Virus record (IMG/VR): IMGVR_UViG_3300044957_000305
Location: 1-47,284 of that record
Source: a virus
Strand: one strand, 5' to 3'
Length of the DNA stretch: 47,284 nt
Shown: piece after piece, positions 1 to 8,784 of the stretch
Numbering within the stretch: the first letter of the stretch is position 1
How the letters are laid out: every line of letters starts with the position of its first letter
Made by a program: the position numbers and the translations under genes
Notes under the pieces: generated by a model
What the model saw: the letters and a program-made list of their open reading frames with translations, nothing else
Told to the model about the DNA's origin: nothing
Databases searched by the model: none

Positions 1-3000
1 ATGCTGCTTTATTCACTGGTCTTGGTGGTAGTGTAAGCCAAGGAACAAGAATATTTGGAGATTTTAGTAAGGCATTTTTTGAAAGCGGTCTCACTGAAAA
101 TCTTAGGCAGATGGGGTATACCAGTAAGGATTTAAATGAACTTTTAGCAGTACAGATAGGATTTCAAAAATCTAGTACAGATAATACTGTTGAAGGTCAG
201 GCACGTACAGCTAAGGCTGCTGCTGAACTTGGTGCAGAAATGGATATGGTAGCCAAGTTAACAGGTGTTAGTCGTAGAGAGCAGGAAGAAAAACTTAAAA
301 AAGCAGCAGTTGATGGACAGGTAGAAAGTAAATTTAGATTAATTGCTGCAGAGCAAGGTTTTGAGGCAGAAAAAAAGGCACGTGAGGCCTATGCTCAACA
401 ACTACTACAAGCAGAAGCAATAGGTCAAGGGCAACTATTTAAAGAATTTTTTGCCACAGGCACAGCCACCAGTAAGGATGCACAGATGCAATTGGCTTTA
501 TTTGGCGATGCATCAATGAAAACAGCAGAAAGTGCTAAAGAATTAAGTTATGCAAATATTGAAGCATCTAAAAGTGCTATGGAAAATGCCAAGCAGGCTA
601 ATATGGCTAATCAAAGTAATAGGGCATTATTAACATTAGGGGCTATAGGAGTTGGTGATGCAGCTAAAGCAGTGGCTAAAAATGTAGAAGTAAATGATGC
701 AGCCTATCAAGGCTTGAAAACATTTATGAAAGGCACAGATGATGTCGCTGAAGCAATGAAGAAACAACGTGATGCTATTTTAGAGGAACAAAAAAAACGT
801 GCTGGATTAACTCAAGTTATGATTACAGCACAAGCAAGAATGCAAGATTTTGAAGCAGGTCTAACAAGTATAATAGGTACTTTTATTAAAAATAGTGAAC
901 AGAGTAGAGATCCTAAAACAGGTAAGGCTACAGGGTCATTATCAGCATTAGGTGATCTAACACAAAAAGTACCAGGTGGTACAGGTGGAAAAACTAATGA
1001 CCAGTTGGCTAAGGAGTATGTTGAAAGCAAAGGTCAAGGAAAAAATCTAGCACCTATGCTGGTTAAGGGATTCGAGAAAGCTGGGGGTTTTGAGGCGGCC
1101 AAAAAAATCGATACAAAGATTGTCACTACGGTTGAAACAGGGATAGAATGGTTATCTAAAATATATCAAGGGATTAAGGAAATAAGAGATATTAGAAACG
1201 AAAAGCCAATAAAACGTGAAGGCGGCAGTATCGAAGCAGCTGGTAAACTGTTTGAAGATTGGGGTAAAGGAACACTTGCTGAACTACATGGATTAGAAGC
1301 TGTAATTAAACCAGATCAGATGATGAATTTTGCCAAAGGTATGGGTCAGGAAGGTGCAAGTATAGCCTTTAATAACATAAAAGGAATGTTAACTGGTCAA
1401 GAAAAAGGCAAGGGTATTGATATATCTAAAATTGGCAATGAAATAAAAACAACAGTCAGTAAGGTAGAAATTCTAAATTGGCCCAAAGATATTTTTAGTA
1501 ATGTAAAAATTACTGGTTTACCTTCTAAATCTACTGAATCTGCATCAGCTGATACTAAAAAAAGTGAAGCACAAAATAAAACCGAAAAAGCACAACAAGC
1601 TATAAAAGAAAGTGGTGATACATTACCTAAACAAGAAAAAGCACGTACAGAAGCAGAACAGGCTCAGATTAAACAGCAAGAGCAAGAAGCCAAGTTTAGA
1701 CGAATTGGTATAGAAAAAGGCGAAGCAGCAGAGAAAAAGGCTCGTGAGGATTATGCTAGGGAACAGGAACAACAAGTAAAACTTACTAAATGGCGTGAAG
1801 ATGAACTAAAAGCAAGAATTATAGGTATTAGAGAAGGCACTGAAGCTGAAAAGAAATTTAGAGATACATTACCTAACCACGAAAAAGCACGTACAGAAGC
1901 AGAACAGGCTCAGATTAAACAGCAAGAGCAAGAAGCCAAGTTTAGACGTATCAGTATAGAAAAAGGCGAAACAGCAGAGAAAAAGGCTCGTGAGGATTAT
2001 GCTAGGGAACAGGAACAACAAGTAAAACTTACTAAATGGCGTGAAGATGAACTAAAGATACAAACTACAGGTATCCGTGAAGGTGCTGAGGCTGCACAAA
2101 AAATGCGTGACTCAATAGCCAAGCAAGCAGATGTCAAAACCATAAAGACCAGTGAAACCAAAGTTACAGTAGATGGAAAGAATGTAGATCCAAATAGTCC
2201 AGAAGGTCAAGCAGTAATTAAACAAATGGACGCAGTTAAGGCCAACTTAGAAAATAGTATGAGCAGTATGCTTAACTTGACTAAGAATAGTTTTGGTGAT
2301 ATTGCTGAATTAAAAAATGATCAGAGTAAAATTTCAAATACAAAAGTTACAATTAACGGAAAAGATGTAGATCCAAATAGTAAAGAAGGTCAGTCTGTTG
2401 TAAAAGAAATGGAGGAAAGTAAGAACAGATTAGAAAAAATGATGTCTAGTATGATGAGCGGAGTAGTAGAAAAACGCACTGAGCCAAGAGAAAGAGAACA
2501 AGAAAAATTAACTAATGAAGTAGTTAAAGAAAACTTACCAATTCAAGGATTACAAGAAAAATCAGATAACTTAAAATTAAAAGCTGAACAAGACTATAAC
2601 GATCATTGGGTCAAGACTAGAGATGAAGCAACTAAAAAAGTTTTAGCATTAGAAGAAAAAGCTGCTCATCAAAAACTAGACAAATTTGAAAAAAATGAAT
2701 TAGAAAATCAAAAACTTATGAAAGAAGCAGCTGACAGTGAAATCGCTATACGTGCTGCAAATATAGAAAAATATAAAAAGGAAACTGAAGAAACTAAAGT
2801 AGTAAAAAATGATACTACAAATGAAATGTCTAATTTGACAAATTTAACAATGAAAGATCAAAAAAATGAATTAGAAAAACAGGCTGAACCAGTACAAAAT
2901 GTATTTAAGAACATGATTCCTATAAAAGAAATGCAACAACAGCAAAGTCATTTAAAAAGTAAATTGACAGATGAAGAGAAAAAATTTCTAGCAGAGGTCA

Positions 3001-4484
3001 CAAGCCTAAGTAAAGAGCATAAAGAGGAATTGAGGACTAGCTTATGGGAAACTAATAATTTAGATCGTGAAAGTATAGCAAAACATAATGATATTATAAA
3101 AGATTTACAAAAGAAAAAGAATGAACGCGAACTTACAGCAGAAGAAGAGCATCAGTTGTCTGTAAGCACTGCTAGTGCAAAGAATATGCAAGACGATGTG
3201 GAGAAGCGTCAAGAGCAACTTCACCTAATCAGGAACATGAGACGTTATAACGAACAAATAGAACTAGAAACATTAGAAGAACAGGCACGTAAAGAATTAG
3301 AATTAATGAAAGAAGTTGATGCAGAAAAAACTCGTAAAGCAGAGGAATTTAATCAAGAAATAATTAAGGAACAGATTAAGACTGATGATGCTAGATTAGA
3401 TGCTACAAAGCATGCTAACGATTTACTACAAGAACAATTTTTATTAGCTAATGATGCCATACTTGGTAGTGTTGGAGGTATGACAGATGCAGTGATTTCT
3501 GCTCAAGATGTTTTCATGCAGGAAGTTAATGCATTATTTGACATGCCTGTTGATTCTGCCGCAGAAGATCAATTTGAAATGCCTCCTGATTTAGCAGCTA
3601 AAGCACAAGAAACTTTAATGCAGGAAGTTAATGCTAGCCTTATTGGACGTGATTTTGACTCAGATATATCTGAGTTCATTGAAAGTAGAGGAAATGATTC
3701 TGAAGAGTTAAGGGTAGAAGATCCAGTTGATGCTGGTATTAAAGAACGTGATTTTGACTCAGATATATTTGATTTAATTGAAAGTAGAAGAAATGATTCT
3801 AAAGAGTTAGATATGGCAGCAGGCCCAGTTGATATTGGTGTTAATGGACTGGATTTTGACTCAGATATATCTAAGTTAATTACTGGAATGAATTCTAAAG
3901 AGTTAGATATGGCAGCAGGCCCAGTTGATATTGGTGTTAATGGACTGGATTTTGACTCAGATGGAAGTAGAAGAAATGATTCTGAAGAGTTAGATATGGC
4001 AGCAGGTCCAGTTGATACTAGTGCTGCAGGATTAGATGTAACATCAGCAATGAATAATCTTAGTAGGAGTTTACCTCAAGCACAGGAATTAAATAAAGAA
4101 CCCCCTAAATCTGAATCTCAATTTAGCAGAATAGATATGGGAGGATTCACTTTAGGACCAAATGGATTACCTATCCCTAAACCCAAAGCACAAGGACAAG
4201 AAGCAGCTAATGCTGTTAAACAAGAAAAAGAAGCAGACAAGAACAAAGCCACTCAAGCTAGCGTGAGACAAATTGATAATCAAATAGATAAAACAAATAC
4301 TGCAAAAGATTCTGATAAAAAACAAAGCGAAGGCGATAAATCTAAGAAAACTCTAGATGATGTGGTCAAGGTTTTAGAACAGTTAAATATGAGCATAGGA
4401 AGATTAACTAATAAGGTTGAAGAGTCTGGTAAACAACAGGTACAGGCTACTAAGAATTTGAATGGTAATCTCTATAATGTGTAA
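1..4484 (+). CDS. Large coiled-coil virion protein, 5' partial (possible tape-measure-like)
   Basis: The reading frame is open from base 3, so the gene starts upstream of the window. The first ATG, at 111, is probably internal. At least 1493 residues are present. The sequence is rich in Lys, Glu, Gln and Ala, predicted mostly helical, with long stretches of coiled-coil character and no signal peptide. It contains an exact-period internal duplication (82 residues, 1621-2112), a second degenerate pair around a VDPNS motif (about 2158-2460) and four copies of an FDSD-containing acidic repeat (3651-4030). The last 70 residues (TLDDVVKVLEQLNMS and following) form a compact heptad-like tail that I have seen in large structural proteins of marine T4-like phages. 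It lies 10 bases before the portal gene, where T4 has the tail-tube gene. A tape-measure or internal structural role is inferred from size and helicity only; no enzyme motif is visible. Confidence 0.6.
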   Translation, partial: AALFTGLGGSVSQGTRIFGDFSKAFFESGLTENLRQMGYTSKDLNELLAVQIGFQKSSTDNTVEGQARTAKAAAELGAEMDMVAKLTGVSRREQEEKLKKAAVDGQVESKFRLIAAEQGFEAEKKAREAYAQQLLQAEAIGQGQLFKEFFATGTATSKDAQMQLALFGDASMKTAESAKELSYANIEASKSAMENAKQANMANQSNRALLTLGAIGVGDAAKAVAKNVEVNDAAYQGLKTFMKGTDDVAEAMKKQRDAILEEQKKRAGLTQVMITAQARMQDFEAGLTSIIGTFIKNSEQSRDPKTGKATGSLSALGDLTQKVPGGTGGKTNDQLAKEYVESKGQGKNLAPMLVKGFEKAGGFEAAKKIDTKIVTTVETGIEWLSKIYQGIKEIRDIRNEKPIKREGGSIEAAGKLFEDWGKGTLAELHGLEAVIKPDQMMNFAKGMGQEGASIAFNNIKGMLTGQEKGKGIDISKIGNEIKTTVSKVEILNWPKDIFSNVKITGLPSKSTESASADTKKSEAQNKTEKAQQAIKESGDTLPKQEKARTEAEQAQIKQQEQEAKFRRIGIEKGEAAEKKAREDYAREQEQQVKLTKWREDELKARIIGIREGTEAEKKFRDTLPNHEKARTEAEQAQIKQQEQEAKFRRISIEKGETAEKKAREDYAREQEQQVKLTKWREDELKIQTTGIREGAEAAQKMRDSIAKQADVKTIKTSETKVTVDGKNVDPNSPEGQAVIKQMDAVKANLENSMSSMLNLTKNSFGDIAELKNDQSKISNTKVTINGKDVDPNSKEGQSVVKEMEESKNRLEKMMSSMMSGVVEKRTEPREREQEKLTNEVVKENLPIQGLQEKSDNLKLKAEQDYNDHWVKTRDEATKKVLALEEKAAHQKLDKFEKNELENQKLMKEAADSEIAIRAANIEKYKKETEETKVVKNDTTNEMSNLTNLTMKDQKNELEKQAEPVQNVFKNMIPIKEMQQQQSHLKSKLTDEEKKFLAEVTSLSKEHKEELRTSLWETNNLDRESIAKHNDIIKDLQKKKNERELTAEEEHQLSVSTASAKNMQDDVEKRQEQLHLIRNMRRYNEQIELETLEEQARKELELMKEVDAEKTRKAEEFNQEIIKEQIKTDDARLDATKHANDLLQEQFLLANDAILGSVGGMTDAVISAQDVFMQEVNALFDMPVDSAAEDQFEMPPDLAAKAQETLMQEVNASLIGRDFDSDISEFIESRGNDSEELRVEDPVDAGIKERDFDSDIFDLIESRRNDSKELDMAAGPVDIGVNGLDFDSDISKLITGMNSKELDMAAGPVDIGVNGLDFDSDGSRRNDSEELDMAAGPVDTSAAGLDVTSAMNNLSRSLPQAQELNKEPPKSESQFSRIDMGGFTLGPNGLPIPKPKAQGQEAANAVKQEKEADKNKATQASVRQIDNQIDKTNTAKDSDKKQSEGDKSKKTLDDVVKVLEQLNMSIGRLTNKVEESGKQQVQATKNLNGNLYNV
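1621..2112 (+). repeat. Tandem 246-bp duplication (82 codons x 2) inside the coiled-coil gene
   Basis: The stretch beginning cattaccta at 1621 recurs at 1867 with a period of exactly 246 bases, and the two copies are nearly identical in DNA. Each encodes a Glu/Gln/Lys-rich helix block containing EKARTEAEQAQIKQQEQEAK and WREDELK. A diverged earlier version of the same block (EAEKKAREAYAQQ) lies near 366-400, so the family has at least three members. The high identity points to recent expansion. Confidence 0.9.
3651..4030 (+). repeat. Four acidic FDSD repeats near the C-terminus of the coiled-coil protein
   Basis: The 11-mer gattttgactc occurs at 3651, 3750, 3852 and 3948, with spacings of 99, 102 and 96 bases, all multiples of three. 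Each sits in a unit of about 33 residues containing DFDSD and a GPVD(I/T) element. The copies differ by small in-frame indels. Confidence 0.85.
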
Positions 4485-4494
4485 GGCATAATAT

Positions 4495-6234
4495 ATGAGT
4501 TGGCGAAGATATTTCACGCCTGTTAATACGGATGATCAAGGTGGTAATTTAAGTCCATTAACCAATAGAAATGGTAACAGACCTGGACCCGCACGTACAA
4601 ATTATAGTAGTTTTCTTCCTGACATTTATGTAGGAACACCTAATCGTATTGAAAGATATATGCAGTATGACACTATGGATATGGATCCAGAAATTAATGC
4701 AGCATTAGATATCCTTGCAGAATTTTGTACACAAAAAAATAGAGAAAATAATACAACTTTTAGTCTAAGTTTTAAAGATCGTGCCACAAATACAGAAATT
4801 CGTGTGTTACGTGAATACTTACAACAATGGTTTAAATTACAACAATTTGACACAAGATTTTTTCGTATTGTAAGAAATACTTTTAAATTTGGTGATGCTT
4901 GGTTCATACGTGATCCAGAAACACAAAAATGGTTTAATGTTGACCCCAGCAAGATGGTTAAGATTATTGTCAATGAAAGTGATGGTAAAAAGCCAGAACA
5001 ATATGTAATAAGAGATATTGCTCCCAACTTTAAAAATCTAGTTGCTACACAGGTACAACAAAGTCCACATCAAACTAATAATCGTGGAAGTAATTATATA
5101 GCTGGTGGTGGTATGGCTCGTGGTGCTACAGGTGCTTATCCAACTCAGTATGGCGATCGCTTTAGTTTAAACGAAAATGAGATGGCTATAGATGCTGCTC
5201 ATATTATACATTTAAGTTTAAGTGAAGGATTAGATAATAATTATCCTTTTGGTAATAGCCTACTTGAACAAGTTTTTAAGGTATACAAACAAAAAGAATT
5301 ACTTGAAGATGCTATTTTAATCTATCGTATACAACGTGCTCCAGAACGTAGAATTTTTTATATTGACGTAGGAAATATGCCCAGTCACATGGCTATGAGT
5401 TTTGTTGAGCGTGTTAAAAATGAGATACATCAACGTCGCATACCAAGTCAGAATGGTGGTGGTGTCAATATTATTGATAGTGCCTACAACCCATTAAGTA
5501 TTGGTGAGGACTATTTTTTCCCACAGACAGAAGGTGGCAGAGGTAGTAAGGTAGAAACACTAGCAGGTGGATCAAATTTAGGTGAAATTGATGATTTAAA
5601 ATATTTTACAAATAAATTATTTAGAGCATTACGTATACCTAGCAGTTATTTACCTAGTGGTCCAGATGATGGACAGCAACAATATAATGATGGTCGTGTA
5701 GGTACTGCCTATATTCAAGAACTGCGTTTTAATAATTATTGTATTAGATTACAAAGCCTCTTGACTAGTGTATTCGATGAAGAATTTAAGAGATTTTTAT
5801 ATCATCGTGGTGTAAACATTGATACAGGTTTGTTTGAACTAAAATTTCAATCTCCTCTAAACTTTGCTGCTTATCGTCAAAGTGAGATGGATGGGCAACG
5901 TATTAATACTTACAACACAATACAACAGATTCCATATATTAGTAAGCGTTTTGCTCTTAAGAGATTCCTAGGTTTGAGTGAAGAAGAGATGGCAGAAAAC
6001 GAAAATCTTTGGCGCCAAGAAAAGGGTATGGCACCTATTACTGGTACTGATGCCAGCGGTGAATTACGTAGTGCAGGACTTAGTGCAGCAGGTATTGATA
6101 GTGATCTTGAAATGGCAAGTGATACTACCGCACCAGAGGATATGACAGCAGGTATGCCTGGAAGTATGCCTCCAGGAACTGACACAGGTATGGGAATGAC
6201 ACCACCAGCAGCAGCTAGCCCAGTGCCAATGTAA
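4495..6234 (+). CDS. 20: Portal vertex protein of the head (gp20-like)
   Basis: 579 residues, near the size of T4 gp20 (about 520). The portal is a dodecameric ring at the unique head vertex; it nucleates the prohead, passes DNA during packaging and joins the neck. Family signs are the N-terminal RYMQYDTMDMDPEINAALDI block (about residues 54-73), the FKFGDAWFI segment (about 137-145), the acidic active-crown-like helices and the C-terminal stretch EIDDLKYFTNKLFRALRIP. The last 50 residues are low-complexity Met/Pro/Gly. The start follows a TAAGG that overlaps the preceding stop, with 8-base spacing. Its position directly upstream of the prohead core, gp21, gp22 and gp23 fits T4 gene order. 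Identity is firm. Confidence 0.96.
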   Translation: MSWRRYFTPVNTDDQGGNLSPLTNRNGNRPGPARTNYSSFLPDIYVGTPNRIERYMQYDTMDMDPEINAALDILAEFCTQKNRENNTTFSLSFKDRATNTEIRVLREYLQQWFKLQQFDTRFFRIVRNTFKFGDAWFIRDPETQKWFNVDPSKMVKIIVNESDGKKPEQYVIRDIAPNFKNLVATQVQQSPHQTNNRGSNYIAGGGMARGATGAYPTQYGDRFSLNENEMAIDAAHIIHLSLSEGLDNNYPFGNSLLEQVFKVYKQKELLEDAILIYRIQRAPERRIFYIDVGNMPSHMAMSFVERVKNEIHQRRIPSQNGGGVNIIDSAYNPLSIGEDYFFPQTEGGRGSKVETLAGGSNLGEIDDLKYFTNKLFRALRIPSSYLPSGPDDGQQQYNDGRVGTAYIQELRFNNYCIRLQSLLTSVFDEEFKRFLYHRGVNIDTGLFELKFQSPLNFAAYRQSEMDGQRINTYNTIQQIPYISKRFALKRFLGLSEEEMAENENLWRQEKGMAPITGTDASGELRSAGLSAAGIDSDLEMASDTTAPEDMTAGMPGSMPPGTDTGMGMTPPAAASPVPM

Positions 6235-6241
6235 TAAATAC

Positions 6242-6487
6242 ATGATGATTCTTCGAGAACTATTTTACTTAAATCCTGAGACAAATAGGGTTAGCAATGA
6301 CTTTAGGGTTAATTCAGCACGAAATATTGAAGAACTTATGCGTAGTGACACAAGAAAAACAAGATTAACCTTAAAACAGATAAATGATTTACGTAAGGCA
6401 TCTGAAGCACACATTTTAGAAACAGAAGAAGAAATGCAATTTGTTCAAAAAATGTATGGCACTGATCCAGCTCAACCCGCTGGTTAA
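6242..6487 (+). CDS. Small conserved protein in the gene 67 position
   Basis: 81 residues, starting 7 bases after the portal stop (two adjacent ATG codons; the first was taken). It carries a central DTRKTRLTLKQINDLRKASE segment followed by an acidic helix and a MYGTDP tail. I recognise the RKTRLTL...MYG pattern as a short conserved ORF found next to gp20 in aquatic T4-like phages. In T4 the same slot holds gene 67, an 80-residue prohead core protein, but I see no clear sequence likeness to it. A head-assembly role is therefore inferred from position. No strong Shine-Dalgarno is visible, suggesting translational coupling to the portal gene. Confidence 0.75.
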   Translation: MMILRELFYLNPETNRVSNDFRVNSARNIEELMRSDTRKTRLTLKQINDLRKASEAHILETEEEMQFVQKMYGTDPAQPAG

Positions 6488-6505
6488 ATTTTTTAAAGGA
6501 TAACT

Positions 6506-7111
6506 ATGCAACCATTCGAACACGGTCCAATTGAGGGCTTAATCTGTCAGCAACACAAGGATTTTCAACATCCTTTTCGTAAATTTTTTAATGAAGTAAA
6601 ACCTACAACAGTAATAGAAATTGGTATAGGACAAGGTGCTACAAGTATAGCGTTGAACAGAATTTTGAAAGAAGTTGGTCACCAATATCAAATGATTAGT
6701 TATGAACTGTATCCACAGGGATGGTATTCAATGTTGAGCAATGAGGGCATTCTTGTAAGAATTTGTAACCTTTTCACAGATGATTATCAAAATATTCGAG
6801 AAAGTAACAAGCAAGAAATTGTAGGGAATCTTCAGCGTGAAGGTATTACAGTATTGCTTTGTGATGGCGGTTTAAAGAAAATGGAAGTTAATTTACTTAC
6901 TGATTACTTAAAGCAAGGTGATTTTGTAATGGCACATGATTATGTGAGAAATGTTGAATACTTTGAGCAAGCTATTAATCATCGTATATGGAATTGGTGC
7001 GAAATTACTGATGCTGACATACAAGAAACTATAGATAGAAATAAATTAGAAGATTTTATGCGTGATGAATTTCAAAGTGTAGCTTGGATGTGTCGTCGTA
7101 AACTTTTATGA
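6506..7111 (+). CDS. Class I SAM-dependent methyltransferase-like protein
   Basis: 201 residues with an AAAGGA ribosome site 5-6 bases before the ATG. Residues about 36-48 (VIEIGIGQGATSI) match the glycine-rich motif I that binds S-adenosylmethionine in Rossmann-fold methyltransferases. LLCDGGLKKMEVN (about 118-130) and DFVMAHDYV (about 138-146) occupy later strands, a pattern also seen in the cephalosporin-hydroxylase/methyltransferase group linked to sugar modification. No target-recognition domain is visible, so the substrate is unknown; a sugar or small metabolite is more likely than DNA. The stop codon overlaps the next start (ATGA), so the two genes are translationally coupled and probably act together. 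It is an accessory insertion within the capsid block. Confidence 0.7.
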   Translation: MQPFEHGPIEGLICQQHKDFQHPFRKFFNEVKPTTVIEIGIGQGATSIALNRILKEVGHQYQMISYELYPQGWYSMLSNEGILVRICNLFTDDYQNIRESNKQEIVGNLQREGITVLLCDGGLKKMEVNLLTDYLKQGDFVMAHDYVRNVEYFEQAINHRIWNWCEITDADIQETIDRNKLEDFMRDEFQSVAWMCRRKLL

Positions 7112-7695
7112 GAAGAAATTTCGTGTTTGGTAATGGTAGAACACGATTAAATATAGATTTTCATGAAGTTGAACCATATGGTTTAATCTATGCATGTAAT
7201 GCCGTTTATAGAGTATATGCACCAGATTTTTTAGTGGCAGTTGATCGTAAGATGATAGATGAAATAGCTAAAAGTAATTATCAACTTAGACATGAAGTAT
7301 GGACATATCCTTTTTTTAATAATTCGAATTATAAAAATTTTAATTTTATAGATCCTAATATGGGTTGGAGTAGTGGACCTACTGCTCTTTATCTCTGTAC
7401 TAAACATGAACCTAATGAGATTTATATTTTTGGATTTGATTTTGAAGGTCTAGAAGGCAAATTGAATAATGTATTTGCTGATACAGACAATTATAAGCGC
7501 AGTTTTGACTCAGCAACTTATTACGGTAATTGGTATAAACAAACAGAAACTATTATAAAAGAAAATACAAAAATAAGGTATATAAGAGTAACTATTCCAA
7601 ATTTTTTCTCACCAAAATGGAGTTATGATAACTATTCTGAAATAACTTATGAAAACTTTAAAAAGTTATTATCAGGATGGAGAAAAATACGCTAA
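7108..7695 (+). CDS. GT42/DUF115-like glycosyltransferase-like protein
   Basis: 195 residues, starting in a 4-base ATGA overlap with the methyltransferase-like gene. The N-terminus has FVFGNGRTRLNID (residues 5-17), then YACNAVYR and DFLVAVDRKM. The C-terminal half has WSSGPTALYLCTKHEPNEIY followed by IFGFDFEG. The order Gly-Asn-Gly, Cys-Asn, Ser-Gly-x-x-(A)-x-x-x-Cys and a strand ending G-(F/I)-D-F parallels bacterial CST-type sialyltransferases (GT42) and the related DUF115 fold, where the first motif contacts the nucleotide-sugar. The acceptor is unknown. Related ORFs of this size occur in aquatic T4-like phages, usually annotated hypothetical. The assignment rests on motif order remembered from the family, not an alignment. 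Confidence 0.6.
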   Translation: MRRNFVFGNGRTRLNIDFHEVEPYGLIYACNAVYRVYAPDFLVAVDRKMIDEIAKSNYQLRHEVWTYPFFNNSNYKNFNFIDPNMGWSSGPTALYLCTKHEPNEIYIFGFDFEGLEGKLNNVFADTDNYKRSFDSATYYGNWYKQTETIIKENTKIRYIRVTIPNFFSPKWSYDNYSEITYENFKKLLSGWRKIR

Positions 7696-7730
7696 TTTTC
7701 TACCATTATTCACCTTTTTTTACGAATATT

Positions 7731-7738
7731 TGTAAATA
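7731..7738 (+). promoter_or_regulatory. Possible T4-type late promoter (TGTAAATA)
   Basis: One mismatch to the T4 late octamer TATAAATA, in the 77-base gap before the prohead-core gene. The remainder of that gap is AT-rich with a run of seven T and an AGGAG ribosome site. It would drive the core, protease, scaffold and capsid genes. Weak by itself. Confidence 0.35.
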
Positions 7739-7772
7739 TAATAGTACAGCTCATTACCTATAGGAGACCAAA

Positions 7773-8774
7773 ATGGGAGATCGTTCAAAATTCGAACAGA
7801 TGCTTGAATACCTTATTAATGATGAGGAAAATAAAGCACGAGATTTATTTCATGATATAGTTGTGGCTAAGAGCCGCGAAATCTACGAGAATCTATTAGC
7901 AGAAGATTTTGAAGAAGAAGAGACCGATGAAGGTCGTGATGAGGATGATGAGGATGTAGAAGAGAATATGGGCATGATGCCACCTCCTGAAGAGGAAGGC
8001 ATGATGGGTGTGCAAGATGCAACCGATGATATGATGAATGACGTAGAAGCCAGTGATGATGATATGGCCGACATGGACGGCGATATGGACGACATGGATA
8101 TGGGTAATGATAGTGAAGAAGAAATAGGTGACCGTTTGGACGATCTAGAGTCAGAGCTAGAAGCATTAAGAGACGAATTTGAAAGCCTAATGGGTGATGA
8201 AGGCGGCGAAGAAGATGATGACATGGACTCCATGGACGGCGAGGATGATATTAGTGACGAAGAAGATGATGATGAAATGAAGGATGCCATGGCTTTCGAA
8301 AAGCGTGGCGACGATGATGACGATGATGAAGAACAAACAGATGAAGACTTTATTCGTGAATATGTAGAAAAAGTAGGTGGCGGTAATTATAACACTTGGG
8401 GTAAGATGGGTGATGATGGTGCTAATACAAAAAGTATTATAGACAACATGAAAAATGATATGGGCGGAACAACAGCCAATATTCTAAATGGTGGCGAATA
8501 TAAAGGTAAAGAAGTAGGAGCTGGAAGTACAATTGAAGGCAATGGTGTTTTTAAACAAACCAAACCACAACTACAAGATGGTGGTAATATCAATGTTCCA
8601 GGCGGAAAGGCTGGTAAAACAGCATTTAAGAAGAGAGAGCCTGGTCATGGTCCAGAGAAGAAAGGCCCAGCAGAAGGTCAAGGATTGGGTTCAGGATCAG
8701 GTGGTCCACAGGGTCAAGTAGGTAGTATTAACACTAAGAGTCCAATTAGCGGCGCACCAAAAAGAGCTAAGTAA
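7773..8774 (+). CDS. Acidic prohead core protein (gp67/gp68-type)
   Basis: 333 residues preceded by AGGAG. The first 45 residues (KFEQMLEYLINDEENKARDL and onward) are a helical domain like the N-terminus of T4-type internal prohead core proteins. Residues about 45-195 are extremely acidic, with long Asp/Glu runs mixed with Met and Gly. The C-terminal 100 residues switch to Gly, Lys and Pro-rich basic sequence. Such a charge layout suits a core component that is cleaved and expelled during head maturation. Position immediately before the gp21 protease agrees with T4 genes 67/68. It is much longer than T4 gp68 (about 140 residues), so equivalence is by position and N-terminal character. Confidence 0.7.
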   Translation: MGDRSKFEQMLEYLINDEENKARDLFHDIVVAKSREIYENLLAEDFEEEETDEGRDEDDEDVEENMGMMPPPEEEGMMGVQDATDDMMNDVEASDDDMADMDGDMDDMDMGNDSEEEIGDRLDDLESELEALRDEFESLMGDEGGEEDDDMDSMDGEDDISDEEDDDEMKDAMAFEKRGDDDDDDEEQTDEDFIREYVEKVGGGNYNTWGKMGDDGANTKSIIDNMKNDMGGTTANILNGGEYKGKEVGAGSTIEGNGVFKQTKPQLQDGGNINVPGGKAGKTAFKKREPGHGPEKKGPAEGQGLGSGSGGPQGQVGSINTKSPISGAPKRAK

Positions 8775-8784
8775 CCACATATAG

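Noticed and set aside
6233-6240. AATAAATA resembling a late promoter before the 81-residue gene
   Set aside because: It overlaps the portal stop and lies only two bases before the ATG, so transcription would begin inside the gene.
7867-8290. - strand open frames opposite the prohead core gene (Ser- and His/Leu-rich)
   Set aside because: Complement of long Asp/Glu codon runs (GAT/GAA) gives Ser/His/Leu codons without stops; compositional shadow.
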